This document shows positions 10,227 to 19,797 of a stretch of DNA of 30,477 nt, in pieces. Below the pieces are notes generated by a model. It did not search any database, was not told the origin of the DNA, and saw nothing but the letters and a program-made list of their open reading frames with translations. The stretch is from Nemertoderma westbladi (lineage: Eukaryota > Xenacoelomorpha > Nemertodermatida > Nemertodermatidae), in the NCBI GenBank assembly GCA_032718475.1, contig JAUCBJ010002597.1, forward strand, positions 1-30,477. Direction: 5' to 3'. Position 1 is the first letter of the stretch. Each line of letters begins with the position of its first letter. Both the position numbers and the translations under genes were made by a program.

Positions 10227-11181
10227 GCAGTATTTTTTACGGCCCCTTTACGGGCTCCGTAGGTTTCGCTTCACCAAGCCAACATTTCGGTACATAACCG
10301 CATTAATAGAAAATGACATAAATCGAGCAACAAGACGTAACCACGCTCTGACTCCGGAATTACAACTGGCTATAGCGCTGCGATTTTATGCTACAGGTTC
10401 ATTTTTAAATGTTGTTGGAGATACCAATGCTGTTGTGAAATCCAGTGTTAGTAAAACTATTTATCGTGTGACGAATGTTTTAATTAAACACATAAACGAA
10501 TTTGTCCAAATGCCAAGAAACGAATAAGGTCTCCTGAAACTCAAAGAAGACTTTTTTTTAGTCGCTGGATTTCCAGGAGTAGTGGGTGCAGTCGATGGCA
10601 CCCATGTAGAAATTCAAGCTCCATGTGGAGATCAGAGTAGTTATTACATCAACAGGCATGGCTACTATAGCATCAATGTGCAGGCTATCTGTGATGCAGA
10701 TGGAAAATTCTTAGATATAGTGGCAGACTGGCCCGGCAGCGTACACGATTCCAGAATTTTGAAGAACAGCAGGATTGGGATGGATTTTGAATCAGGCCGA
10801 CGTAGAGGTATTCTACTAGGAGACAGTGGTTACGCGAACCGCTGTTGGTTACTGACACCGCTGCTAGTACCCGCTAACGTTTCTGAAGAACGATATAATA
10901 AATCACATAAATCTACTAGAAATGTGATAGAACGAAGTTTTGGTGTACTTAAGCGGAGATTCCATTGCCTTGGTGGAAAAATGAGAATGAGTCCTGAGCG
11001 TGTATGTCGCATCATTGCTTCATGTGCGATTTTGCACAACATTGCCTCAATGCGCGGCGAGCCCTTTCCCCCTGACAATGGTGAAGAATTACAAGGAGGA
11101 AACGACGTAAATGAGGATTTCAGAGGCCCACACGATGGTGTTTTGTTTCGTCAGCATTTTATTTCGAAATACTTCATATAA
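10227..11181 (+). pseudogene. Harbinger transposase (DDE nuclease), frame disrupted
   Basis: This encodes the DDE_Tnp_4-type nuclease that cuts and rejoins Harbinger elements. Visible in order are RFRFTKPTFRYI, a helix-turn-helix-like stretch (LTPELQLAIALRFYATGS ... SSVSKTIYRV), and three catalytic acidic residues: Asp in GAVDGTH (about 10594), Asp in LLGDSGYANR (about 10821), and Glu in RNVIERSFGVLKRRF (about 10931). The frame meets a stop at 10525-10527. Between about 10506 and 10559 the conserved wording continues in another frame (KKRIRSPETQRRLF), then returns at a run of eight T. Two compensating indels, or sequencing slips, therefore break an otherwise complete protein. The stop at 11179-11181 looks natural. 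An in-frame GTG at 10201 is not a credible start. Confidence 0.88.
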
Positions 11182-11722
11182 GTAAATGTATTTAATTTAT
11201 GTATTTAATTAATGTATTTTAAACATCGAAAGCAAGTTATATTTATATTTATTTATATAAAGCCATAAAGTTATAAACAACTAACTAATAAACCTTATAA
11301 TCTAAACAGCTATAAAGTAAAGGAAACTTGATAAATACTGTATTTGTAACCTATACTATAAAATATAGGAAATTTGATGAATGAGCCTGAAATTCAAAAA
11401 CATACTCCTTTTGGTCTCATCTTTTGGTTTATCTTGCTCAATTCAATCAGAGTTGTGTTAAAATTCCTATATGAAACAAGTCTTGATTAGGGAAGTGAGT
11501 TTTCCGGTAATATGTTTATTCAAGGAAATTTCATAAAAGTATACTTCACCCGCAGTTACGACCACAAGAGCCACGACACAGAACCACTACAACACCAGTA
11601 AGCAGGAATCACTTCTTTCTAGTGTTTACTCTACTCGTGTTTACCTATGTTTTTCAGAACGTGTATTCATAAACTGACAAAATAGCAAGAGGTACAGTAT
11701 TAAACTATGAAAAGAGTTAAAA

Positions 11723-11970
11723 TGAATGGGAGAATCTTTTTAGGCTCGTTAAGCCAAGGAATGCCTGTTCACCACCCCTTCCACTCTGTTTCCCAAGTTG
11801 CCTTGGTTCCCATTTATCGACCACTGAAGGATGAAAGCCAGGGTTGGGCTTGGCTGCAGCATTTAAAGCACTGGGCCCAAACAGTGCTGCCCCATCTAGG
11901 GATTGAACCAGGGCTTTCTAATTGGAAGCCCAGGAATGTCACCAATAGACCAAGCTGCCGCTTGGTCTAG
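11723..11970 (-). mobile_element. tRNA-derived SINE, copy 1 (inside Harbinger)
   Basis: Read on the minus strand, it starts CTAGACCAAGC with a near-palindromic head (11947-11968). It continues with an A-box-like TGGTCTATTGG, a GGGCTT...AAGCCC stem and a B-box GGTTCAATCCC, which is a tRNA-like layout for RNA polymerase III. The body includes TTTAAATGCTGCAGCC and GGTCGATAAATGGGAACC, and it ends near GCCTAAAAAGATTCTCCCATTCA. A second copy on the plus strand lies at 26651-26975, which proves a dispersed family. There is no coding capacity. Confidence 0.85.
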
Positions 11971-12353
11971 AGTTATAGAGTTTAAGAGGAAAAATTGAAA
12001 ACGTATTAATTTCAGAAATTGCGTTCAATATAAAACATAGTAGGCCTAATATTTAAATTGACAAAACACAAACAAAAGTCACAATCAAAAATTTAGTTCA
12101 ATTCAAATCATATTACCGTTATTACTATTTTATGCAATTAATATGAGGATATTTCTGTAAATATTTACTATTAAAAGTTAATTTTATATAACAACAATTA
12201 ATAAAAAACGAAATTGTCCGAAAGATCTCTAGAAAATTTCCTTACATTTCCTGACTCACATCCCTAATCTTGATACATTATATACACAACATTATTTTGA
12301 ATAGTAAATGCTTTGATATTATTTAATTGCATATTATTAAAAAAATACTCAGT
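11971..12353. other. AT-rich spacer inside Harbinger
   Basis: This spacer lies between the SINE and the 3' end of the Myb-like gene. No gene or recognisable element is seen. Confidence 0.5.
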
Positions 12354-13307
12354 TTATTTATCATTTAACAAAGTAATCTGATGAATAATGTTTCGAGCCA
12401 GGTTGTTGTCAACAAACATTACCTCGGCATTCTCGCCAATTGAGATAACTGGAGGATCCTCTAGTATAGGCCTACATCCGTTATCTTCATCTCCAACTCC
12501 TGAAGTCTCAACAGCTGAAGCATCCAACGTAAATATTGGAGGATCTGGAACCAATAGATTCAATCGTCTCATCTCTTCTTTGGCCTTTAACGTCTTTAGG
12601 TAAATTAAATACCGGTTTTCTTTTATCATTAACAACTGCTGTTGAACCAATTGAAGATCTAGAGCGGTCTCCGTCGATTTGACCCCGGCGGCACAAATGC
12701 GTTTGGCCGCAATAGATTCGGATGTGTGATCTATCGATCTACCAGGATCGGTTCCTGTACTAACTGGAGCTGGAGGTATCGGGATATTTTCTTTTTCGCG
12801 AATATCATTACCAGTACCGGTAGTGTTAGATCCACCACACTCCGCCCCAGATCCTATACCAAAAATTACATCGCCACTTGAACCGTGAATTATTTCGAAC
12901 ATCTTCATGACATAAACGGGGGGTTGCGGAACCGGTGGTCCACCTCCGGTTCGGTGGTATTTTAGTGCATTAGCGTAAGTGCGAACAACTTGTTTTGTGT
13001 TTTCTATCTTTTTTATTAGTTCCTCTTTCGATCGAGGAGCCTCCACCCCCGAAGCGTTAAAACGATTTAGCATGGCCTGCCATGCACGCTCCTTCGTTTC
13101 CGGAGTTATGTTTTTTGTTTTATTAAAAGAACCACTAACGAGGCCATGGTACTTCTCGTACACTGTTATGAGCTGACAGGCGTCATTCACTGTCCAATTT
13201 TTCGACCTTTTTCGGCTCTTCTGCTTTGACTCAGCAATATTAGGCCTAATAGTACAACCGGTGTCCGTATCGTTAATATAAATATTTCTGTCTGCATCCA
13301 TCTCCAT
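12354..13307 (-). CDS. Harbinger-associated Myb/SANT-like DNA-binding protein
   Basis: An intact frame of 317 residues starts at ATG 13307; a slightly longer frame would need a TTG start. Near the N-terminus is a basic segment (SKQKSRKRSKNW). It is followed by a Myb/SANT-like domain at about 37-110 with spaced tryptophans (KNWTVNDACQLITVYEKY ... KERAWQAMLNRFN ... EELIKKIENTKQ), close to the Myb_DNA-bind_5 type. After a proline-rich stretch and a Gly/Ser-rich linker comes a helical, basic C-terminal segment (LQLVQQQLLMIKENRYLIYLKTLKAKEEMRRLNLL). In Harbinger elements this partner binds the ends and brings the transposase to DNA and the nucleus. It is convergent with the transposase, as usual. 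No stops or frameshifts are seen, unlike its partner. Confidence 0.88.
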   Translation of the reverse strand: MEMDADRNIYINDTDTGCTIRPNIAESKQKSRKRSKNWTVNDACQLITVYEKYHGLVSGSFNKTKNITPETKERAWQAMLNRFNASGVEAPRSKEELIKKIENTKQVVRTYANALKYHRTGGGPPVPQPPVYVMKMFEIIHGSSGDVIFGIGSGAECGGSNTTGTGNDIREKENIPIPPAPVSTGTDPGRSIDHTSESIAAKRICAAGVKSTETALDLQLVQQQLLMIKENRYLIYLKTLKAKEEMRRLNLLVPDPPIFTLDASAVETSGVGDEDNGCRPILEDPPVISIGENAEVMFVDNNLARNIIHQITLLNDK

Positions 13308-13625
13308 TTCAACAGGCAGCAAGAATATACAAGTTCAACGTAGTGCTGAACTGGGTAGAGGATATACCGTAATACTTTTCCTGTAGGCCTACTGCTGTAG
13401 AATCTTGATTGAACTGTTAGCTACCGGTTACTACTGAACTAAACTTTCAGTTTTGGATAAATTCCACCTTAAATTATTAAAGTGGCCACTTAGTTAAGTG
13501 CTCATTATCTTTTTATGAGAAACAACACTTAACTTAAACTAAGTGGCCATTTAACAAAGTGGGCATTTAAAATTATTAAGTGGCCATTTTAGGATAAGTG
13601 GGCACTTAGGTTGAGAAACCGGGCC

Positions 13626-13968
13626 TTAGTCTTCAGGTGCCTGGAGAGATCTGATTTCCAGATGGTATCCATTTTTGATAGAGCTACCCAAGCCTTTGCT
13701 TTCCTAACTTCTATGTCCTTTTTGCTACTCTCTATCCATGATCCTAGGTACTGGAAGTCATCGACCTTCCTTAGTATTATCAATGGTAGTCAAGTTTCCA
13801 TCAACATTAAAGGTCATGAATTCGGTCTTTGTAGCATTTATATGCAATCCAACCTCCTTAGCAGCCCTCTCCACCTTATTTAGTAGAAGCTGTGCATCTG
13901 CTAGCGTATTAGAGAGCAGGGCGATGTCATCCGCCAAGTCGGTGTCTGTGACTGTAGTTGCCGGAAAT
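13626..13968 (-). mobile_element. LINE fragment A, 5' part (reverse transcriptase thumb region)
   Basis: On the minus strand this begins at the catalytic 'ADD' box of a reverse transcriptase (TDLADDIALLSNTLADAQLLL at about 13885-13950). It continues with EVGLHINATKTEFMTF and, nearer the Harbinger junction, VDDFQYLGSWIESSKKDIEVRKAKAWVALSKM and RHLKTK. The reading picks up in 8821-9269 beyond the transposon. Small frameshifts are present. The fragment has lost everything 5' of the ADD box. A 10-bp stem / 6-nt loop hairpin (13966-13991) sits at its truncated edge. Confidence 0.85.
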
Positions 13969-13991
13969 CTACTACTGCTGCGTAGTAGATT

Positions 13992-14311
13992 ACGAAAGAG
14001 TTACGAACCACACTTTGGGTATAATTCGAGCTAAGATCACATTAATTATAGAAGTAAACGTTACGGCGATTAATGCAGACCCTGGCCTTAAAGTCCCGAG
14101 GGAATTTCGAGATGGACGCGGTTTCTTACTTGCAATGGGTTTGGATTCCAAAAATGAATTTTGATTTAGATCGATTTTTGGTCCATTGGTTCATCAGTTT
14201 TTATGCCGTCATAAATATGCAAATAATAATCTGTGTTTTCATCCTTTTTCCAAATCAAGAGTATTATAAAATGTTATATAATGTTAATTAAATATGAATT
14301 AAATGTTGTAA
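13992..14311. other. short gap between LINE fragment A and decayed gene
   Basis: Several short overlapping plus-strand frames occur, none recognisable. No element boundary could be placed here beyond the hairpin at 13966-13991. Confidence 0.45.
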
Positions 14312-15290
14312 TTATGGAATATTCTCGCACTCCATTTCAAAATTGCATTTGCAAAATGATATGGAAGAAACGATATCTTTCCGGCATCTAAATCGCTTGG
14401 TATTGCACTTCTCGCAGACGCAAGTAACCGTCGCCCATTTAGGTAGTTCATTAAGGATCGGGCATGATTGATGAGTCTTTCTAATTAATAGACCATCCAT
14501 AATCTGTTGGTTCTAGGTAGGGCAAGTTACTATTTAATATTTACGGACACAAATAAACATTGTAGAAGGCGCTTAACAAATGAGGAATGAATGACTTGAG
14601 CAAAGGAGGTTTAATAAGTTTGGAGCTTCTTGTCTAACGATTTCGGATTCGGATCGAAGATTGTCAAACGTTTTACTACCCGATCGTGCCGTTAACCAAA
14701 TATAGCTCTGCATGTTTGAATGACTCTTTATTAGGGGGGTAACATATTGCCCAAAGGTATTTAAAAAGAGTTCTGGATGCACTTTTAGGGCTGCCCTTTT
14801 GGTACCTATTTTGCTAGTAACATCAGACCCAGTGAGGTAACGACATGCAAGTATACCTCACTGATCTGTTCCACGACCGATCTGTTCCACGAGTCGATGA
14901 ATTGGGACAATTTCTGTTGACGATTTTCTCATCCATAACTCGGAAAAAATCATTACCGTGAAAAGTGTTGTAAAAATGGATGAGCAGTACCACAGATCGG
15001 TATCATTTGAAAGCACGATCACTCTCGCAGATCCATCTTTAACCGCGTTCAAAATATGCGGAATGAGACGGAGGTCTGCTTCTTCAATGTTGAACTTATC
15101 CAGACACCCGATCGCTCCTCCACTGTTAGCTTTTAGAATTACTCCAGGTATGGATTCATTTCCGCAAACTATACCACTTAGTGTCCCACCTCCCAAAGTT
15201 GGTATTCCGACACACCCAATATGAATCTATTAAGCGCATCTTGTAACAAAATTTTATTTTCTCCTGACGCCCAAAACCTATCTATTGGCT
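14312..15290 (-). pseudogene. decayed multicopy invertebrate gene, C-terminal half
   Basis: Successive minus-strand frames spell blocks I associate with a large, unnamed family of uncharacterised invertebrate ORFs. They are EEADLRLIPHILNAVKDGSARVIVLSNDTDLW (about 15010-15110; the usual 'EADTR ... DTDV' block), LTGSDVTSKIGTKRAALKVHPE (about 14770-14840; usual 'LTGCDTTS'), and a Cys-rich end, CVCEKCNTKRFRCRK ... FCKCNFEMECEN (14312-14430). The blocks are in the expected order but in different frames with stops between them, so the copy is dead. The N-terminal part lies at 18734-19119, beyond LINE B. Function is unknown; the high copy number suggests a mobile or domesticated origin. The family assignment is from memory. 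Confidence 0.6.
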
Positions 15291-15730
15291 GCAGGGGTAT
15301 ATGGCCTGGCCAGGCAGATGGTGATCTACCAATGGCTGGTCAGGAGTAGATTGTTCTCATGTCCACTCTGAGTGCACTTCACTGCGACCAGCACCTGGCA
15401 GCAGGGGTACAGGGCATGACCCAGCAGATGAGCTGCACAGCCAATGGTGGGTCATGTGCGCGAGAGTAGATATGGGTGATGGGCCTCATATCTGACTCCA
15501 CTGCGACACCCACCCTGTGGAATGGCAAACCAGGGTGTGGTATTTGCCCCGAGAGCTGACTCGGCAAAAAAGCACCCCCCAACCCCCACTATGGATTACA
15601 TTAGTAATGCGGAGGTCCAGCCACTAGAGGCCAGTGGAATGACTGGACACAATCGGCCTCACAGGCGTCAGTTATCTCCTGACAGGCTGCATGTTTCACC
15701 CCTACTGGAGAGAGAGCGGCAAACAATTCT

Positions 15731-17653
15731 TTGAGTCCCTTTCCTGATGACCTTTCTGGCCCAAACCCTGGGTCACCAGGGAGGCCAGATTGTGAGGGGG
15801 AGAGGGATTCTGGAGTTGGAGGCTACTCTCATGTTCCACCCCGACCAACAAAGCCATTGGTGAATCTGAGGCAAGTCACTAGACTAGCCTCAGTAAACAC
15901 CCTAACACTGGGGTCCCCAATGCGACAAGGTGAGCTGACTGCCTTGGCAGATAAGCTTTCTCTTAGTGCAGTGGGTGTTCAAGAGCACCGAATGCAGACT
16001 GGACAGACTGATGAGGTTCTGATGAAGGACATGGGGGGCGGTTGGCGACTCGCCCTCGCTTCAGCAGATAATAGTGGCAATGGTGGAATTGGTCTATTGA
16101 TGAATCCAACTTCACATGCAGCATTGGACAGAATAGACCAAATCACTAACCGCATCATCCGTTGCCACTTCTCATGTTCTGGAAGACTGGCTAAGAAGTT
16201 TCCTAAGGTGGTTCTGATTGTGTGCTACTCTCCAACTAGTGTTGCCCCTGTAGAGGAGGTGGAAAATTTCTACCAGAATCTACAAGCAGCTACTGATGGA
16301 GTGGATCAGCATGCATTCTTAACATTCCTGGGAGACTTTAATGCAAGTCTGCATCAAGCACCTACAACGCCCTGAGTCTATAGCAATAGTGTTAACCGAA
16401 ATTCCGTCCATCTTCAGGATTTTATCTCTGGAAATGGATTGTTTTCGGCTGGAACCCAGTTCAAGAAGTGAACTGGAAAGCTATGGACTCATAGTGGACC
16501 CAGTGGTCACAAGTCCCAGATAGACCATATCCTGTTTCGTAGGAAATACAGGAGCTCTATACAAGACTGTAATGCATTTACACTACGACCCTTCTCCAGT
16601 GATCACCTCCTTATTGTGGCCAAGGTAAGACTTAGTCTGCGTGCTAGCAGAACAACGAAATCTGCCTTGCCGCGGCATGACTGGTCCTCTCTGTTGCAAC
16701 AGCCAAGTGTGAGATCCAGCTTCACACTACAGCTAAGCAACAGGTATGAGGCTCTTGCCTCTGAGGCGGCAGATCACTGTGAGGGCTATACTGCCTTCAC
16801 AGAGGCAGTTAAGTTAGCAGCTGCAGAAACAGTTCCTGTATACCCTCGAAACAGGAAACGGGCCCCCTGGACTGACAACAAAATTCAGAAGTGCCGAAAT
16901 GACCTCTACAAGGCGCAGAAAGAGTCCCGACTCAAACAGACTACAGCGGCCAAGAATGCAGTTAAGGCTGCATCTAGGTCCCTGAACAGGCAGTACTCTG
17001 TTAATTTACAGGAGCTAATAAACCAACAGGTTGGTGCCATCAATGATGCTGACGACAGCAGGCAATCATCCCAGGCATGGAGATCGATCAACTTGCTTGC
17101 TGGTCGAAAAAGCCAACCAACCACCAAGGTTAAGGCTGAATTAATTGTTTGCCTTGTAGTATTGCCTGATAACTTTATAGAAGTAAAAGTGTCCGAGTCT
17201 GTACTCGCAGATATTCCCATTGGTGATATCTCCTTTGCAGAAGTGAAGGCTGCTGCAAAGAGCATTAAGACCAATCGTGCCAGTGGAGTAGATGGTGTCC
17301 CCCCTGAGGTCTTTAAAATACCTGAGTGTTTAAAGCTCATCTATCCCATCATAGTAGACATGTACCGTACAACAAGAGTCCCACAAGAAATGAAAACAAA
17401 TAAGTTGGTTCCAGTTCCCAAGAAGGGCAACCTAACACTCTATGGTTCTTTTCGGGGAATCTCATTGATCTCGATTGCTGCAAAGCTATACAATAGAATT
17501 ATATTAAATCGCATCAGGGATCCCATTGAGAGACTTCTCCGTGGAAATCAGAATGGGTTCCGTAAAGGTCGTGGGACCATGGAGCCCATTTTGGCACTTA
17601 GAAGTCTCTCGCTCACGTATGTTCAGCATACTTTCATTATATGGGATTCCTGA
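15731..17653 (+). pseudogene. LINE B ORF, AP endonuclease plus N-terminal reverse transcriptase
   Basis: One reading frame with two premature stops (16373-16375 and 16469-16471). The endonuclease domain shows SVNTLTLGSPMRQGELTALA, the catalytic VQEHRM box, GDFNA (about 16330) and SSDHLL (about 16597), the usual apurinic-endonuclease signature that nicks the target. The linker follows. The reverse-transcriptase fingers start at KTNRASGVDGVPPEVFK (about 17270) and continue with KLVPVPKKGN, FRGISLISIAAKLYNRI and NQNGFRKGRGTMEPILALR. Immediately after this, the palm block that should contain the first catalytic Asp (F.D...AFD) is missing and the frame ends at 17653. The quoted start is only the beginning of the open frame; no good ATG is seen. 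Confidence 0.85.
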
Positions 17654-18692
17654 TGAAATTATTGCAGCAATCAGATCAGTATACGATGGTTCGACAACAT
17701 TTGTGTCTACTGTTGACGGTGACACAGAACCATTTGAAGTGTTATGGAGCGTCCTCCAGGGAGACACACTTGCACCATTCTTGTTCATAATTGTTGTTGA
17801 CTATGTTCTACGCATGTCCTTAGATCATCATAATGATGATGGGGTGATGATAACTCCACCTACTGGCTCCAGAAGTCGAGGAAATCCTGCCAAGTACCTA
17901 ACTGATCTAGACTTTGCTGATGACTTAGGAGTACTCTCAGAATCACTAGAGGGAGCCCAACGGCTCCTCAGCTCATTAGAACATGCTGCTTCTAGTGTTG
18001 GTCTTTTTATTAACTCCAGAAAGACCAAAATTTTGACAGTTAACTTTGAAAGTGCTTAGCAAGTCTCTGATCGGATGAGCATAAGCTCAAAAGATGGTAT
18101 GCTTGAGCATGTGGATGACTTCTGTTACCTGGGATCATGGATCCGGAAGTCAGGTGAGGACCTTCGAATACGTAAGGGGAAGGCATGGGCAGCCTTGAAT
18201 AGGCTTTCCAGGATTTGGAAGTCACCGAGAATTAATCGGAAACTTAAGGTCCGGTTATTTAGAGCAGCAGTAGTTCCAGTACTCCTCTATGGGAGTCCAT
18301 GCTGGGCTCTAACTGCTGAGGACACTACATCTCTGGACGGCACATTCACAAGAATGCTACGCCGGGTTCATTGTGTCAAGTTCAATGCACACATCTCCAA
18401 CCAGACACTGTATAACATTGGAGGTTTCTCATTGGTTCCCCCAAGCTTGACACTAGAACAAAATCGCCTCCGCTTTGCAGGACATTGCTTTCGCCGTGAG
18501 GACCAGCCAGTGCATAATCTTGTACTTTGGCAGCCTCATGGAGTGAATAAGCATGGTGGACAGCCTATGACTTTCTTGAGACGCATCTTAAAGCACACTG
18601 GCCTTGAAGATGCGGATGATCTAGCAAATGTCATGGGTGATAGGGAGTTGTGGCGGTGCAATTTTGTCGATAAGCCGGCACAGCTTTCTTAA
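17619..18692 (+). pseudogene. LINE B ORF, reverse transcriptase palm/thumb and C-terminus
   Basis: This is the continuation in a different frame after a deletion. It reads MFSILSLYGIPDEIIAAIRSVY, VLQGDTLAPFLFI, the catalytic LDFADDLGVL box (about 17911), GLFINSRKTKILTVN, a premature stop at 18057-18059, then VDDFCYLGSWIRKSGEDLRIRKGKAW, PVLLYGSPCWALT and RLRFAGHCFRRED. The second catalytic Asp pair is present, but the first Asp is lost with the deletion at about 17608-17618, so polymerase activity is impossible. The C-terminal arrangement parallels LINE fragment A. Confidence 0.85.
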
Positions 18693-18733
18693 AAATGCAG
18701 CTGCAATGCAGCATGCCGATCGTAGTAGTAATG

Positions 18734-19119
18734 GAGGTTAGCAATAGTTGTTGAATTGATTCATGATCTTCTTTCTCTCTTTGCATTTTTAATCGATCGT
18801 CAAAAATGTCTTGAAGTAGTGGTTTAATGCCATTTATAGCTTTACCTTTAGAGGACATTGCTTGTTCGAGACCATATGATTGCTGGCTTTGCCTCATATA
18901 TTTTTGAATATACGCTTCAAGACAGAGCTTGTGATAAAATAAATCCGTGGCAAAGAAAGCTTGTACATTGTCAAGATCACAGGTTTTAACGAACTGATAT
19001 TTAATCCTTAAAGAAATTGGTGGCAGCAAGAAATGTTGTTCCTCTATTGGTCTCGCATATCCTGTATTTCTTATCCTTGTACTGCCATCTTTTTGATTAC
19101 CGCATATAAATGCAAGTTA
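18734..19119 (-). pseudogene. decayed multicopy invertebrate gene, N-terminal half
   Basis: The minus-strand frame reads LRIKYQFVKTCDLDNVQAFFATDLFYHKLCLEAYIQKYMRQ. It resembles the 'LL-KL-AGD--A-EAKYH-KCL--LYNRAR' segment near the start of the same unnamed family whose later blocks lie at 14312-15290. It then continues ...GKAINGIKPLLQDIFDDRLKMQ. The frame's apparent C-terminus (HCSCIFKKAV...) is antisense LINE B sequence, not part of the gene. LINE B separates this half from the other. Confidence 0.5.
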
Positions 19120-19275
19120 GCATAGCTTTCCAGTTCGCTTCTCGAAATCGTGCCAGCTGAAAACAATCCATTTCCAGGAATGAAATCCTGAAGATGGACG
19201 GAATTTCTGTTTAACACTATCGTTATAGACCTAGGGCGATGTCGGTGATTGATGCAGACTTTGGAATTCCCTGCC
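19120..19275 (-). mobile_element. LINE B-family fragment (endonuclease segment)
   Basis: The minus strand repeats part of LINE B (about 16333-16487) with high identity: the AAGTCTGCATCAA word, ATAGTGTTAA, GAAATTCCGTCCATCTTCAG, GGAAATGGATTGTTTTC and GAACTGGAAAGCTATG. Translated, both copies give NRNSVHLQDFI.GNGLFSAGT. It ends where the decayed gene's sequence resumes at about 19119, and at the other side it abuts the poly(C) tract. Confidence 0.85.
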
Positions 19276-19279
19276 CAAA

Positions 19280-19303
19280 CCCCCCCCCCCCCCCCCCCCC
19301 CCC
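19280..19303. repeat. poly(C) tract, C24
   Basis: 24 consecutive C, then AA and five more C. It directly borders the LINE fragment at 19120-19275. Confidence 0.9.
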
Positions 19304-19309
19304 AACCCC

Positions 19310-19797
19310 CATCTAGCGATAGACTACCAGAATTAAACGAAATTTAATTGATAAAAATAATCTTATAAATATATATTTAACGCAGGTTTACATATAAAAC
19401 CATAAATTCAAATATTAATTGCACAATTGAATACGGGCCGACCACCTATGAGGTACATTGTATGCGTATGGGTATAATTTCCGTAAAAAGTTGGTGTCGG
19501 GGTTGTATTCTATGGAAGATAAAGATTATAAAACTGTTTTTTTAAGGGCCGATAGCGAAGTTTAAAGAAATTAAAATTCCGTTGAAACAAATGAGCTGAA
19601 GTTTTCAACTTGGATATTACGAGTGAGTAGTAACATCAGTAACAATTCGAATTTCAAGATTTAAAGAAGTCAGTACTGAATTAATATTTTACGGAGCAGT
19701 GTATTTCAATTTAATGTATCGTACAAACAACAAATCGATCTCTCTTACTAAATTTGTCCAAAATAAATCAGTTTTTAGAAAATAAACAGTCCGCGAA
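19310..19797. other. 3' flank of DHX8
   Basis: AT-rich, no gene seen. TTTAAT at 19710-19715 reads ATTAAA on the minus strand, about 85 bp past the DHX8 stop, and is a possible polyadenylation signal; this is weak evidence. Confidence 0.4.

Larger units (their letters stand above)
9270..13625. mobile_element. complete PIF/Harbinger DNA transposon (4,356 bp)
   Basis: The ends are inverted repeats beginning GGCCCGGTTTCTCAA, perfect for 15 bp. They are followed at both ends by degenerate subterminal repeats of AAGTGGCCATTTAA and AAGTGCCCACTTA type. A TTA duplication flanks the element. Inside are the two genes normal for Harbinger: a DDE nuclease on the plus strand (9493-11181) and a Myb/SANT-like protein on the minus strand (12354-13307). 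A SINE has inserted between them (11723-11970). The whole element sits inside LINE fragment A. The transposase frame is damaged, so autonomous activity of this copy is unlikely, although the ends look intact. Confidence 0.95.
15290..18733 (+). mobile_element. LINE B, near full-length non-LTR retrotransposon (inactive)
   Basis: This is a plus-strand retrotransposon with a GC-richer 5' region (15290-15730), an endonuclease/reverse-transcriptase ORF to 18692 and a short (TAG)n-like tail near 18723-18733. The left end is placed where the minus-strand pseudogene reading stops; it could be off by tens of bases. It is inserted opposite to and inside the decayed gene of 14312-19119. No target duplication was identified. 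Three in-frame stops and one frameshifting deletion make it inactive. Confidence 0.85.

Noticed and set aside
18631-19029. 132-codon minus-strand frame as one intact gene
   Set aside because: Its last part is antisense to the LINE B C-terminus and tail; only the first part belongs to the decayed gene.
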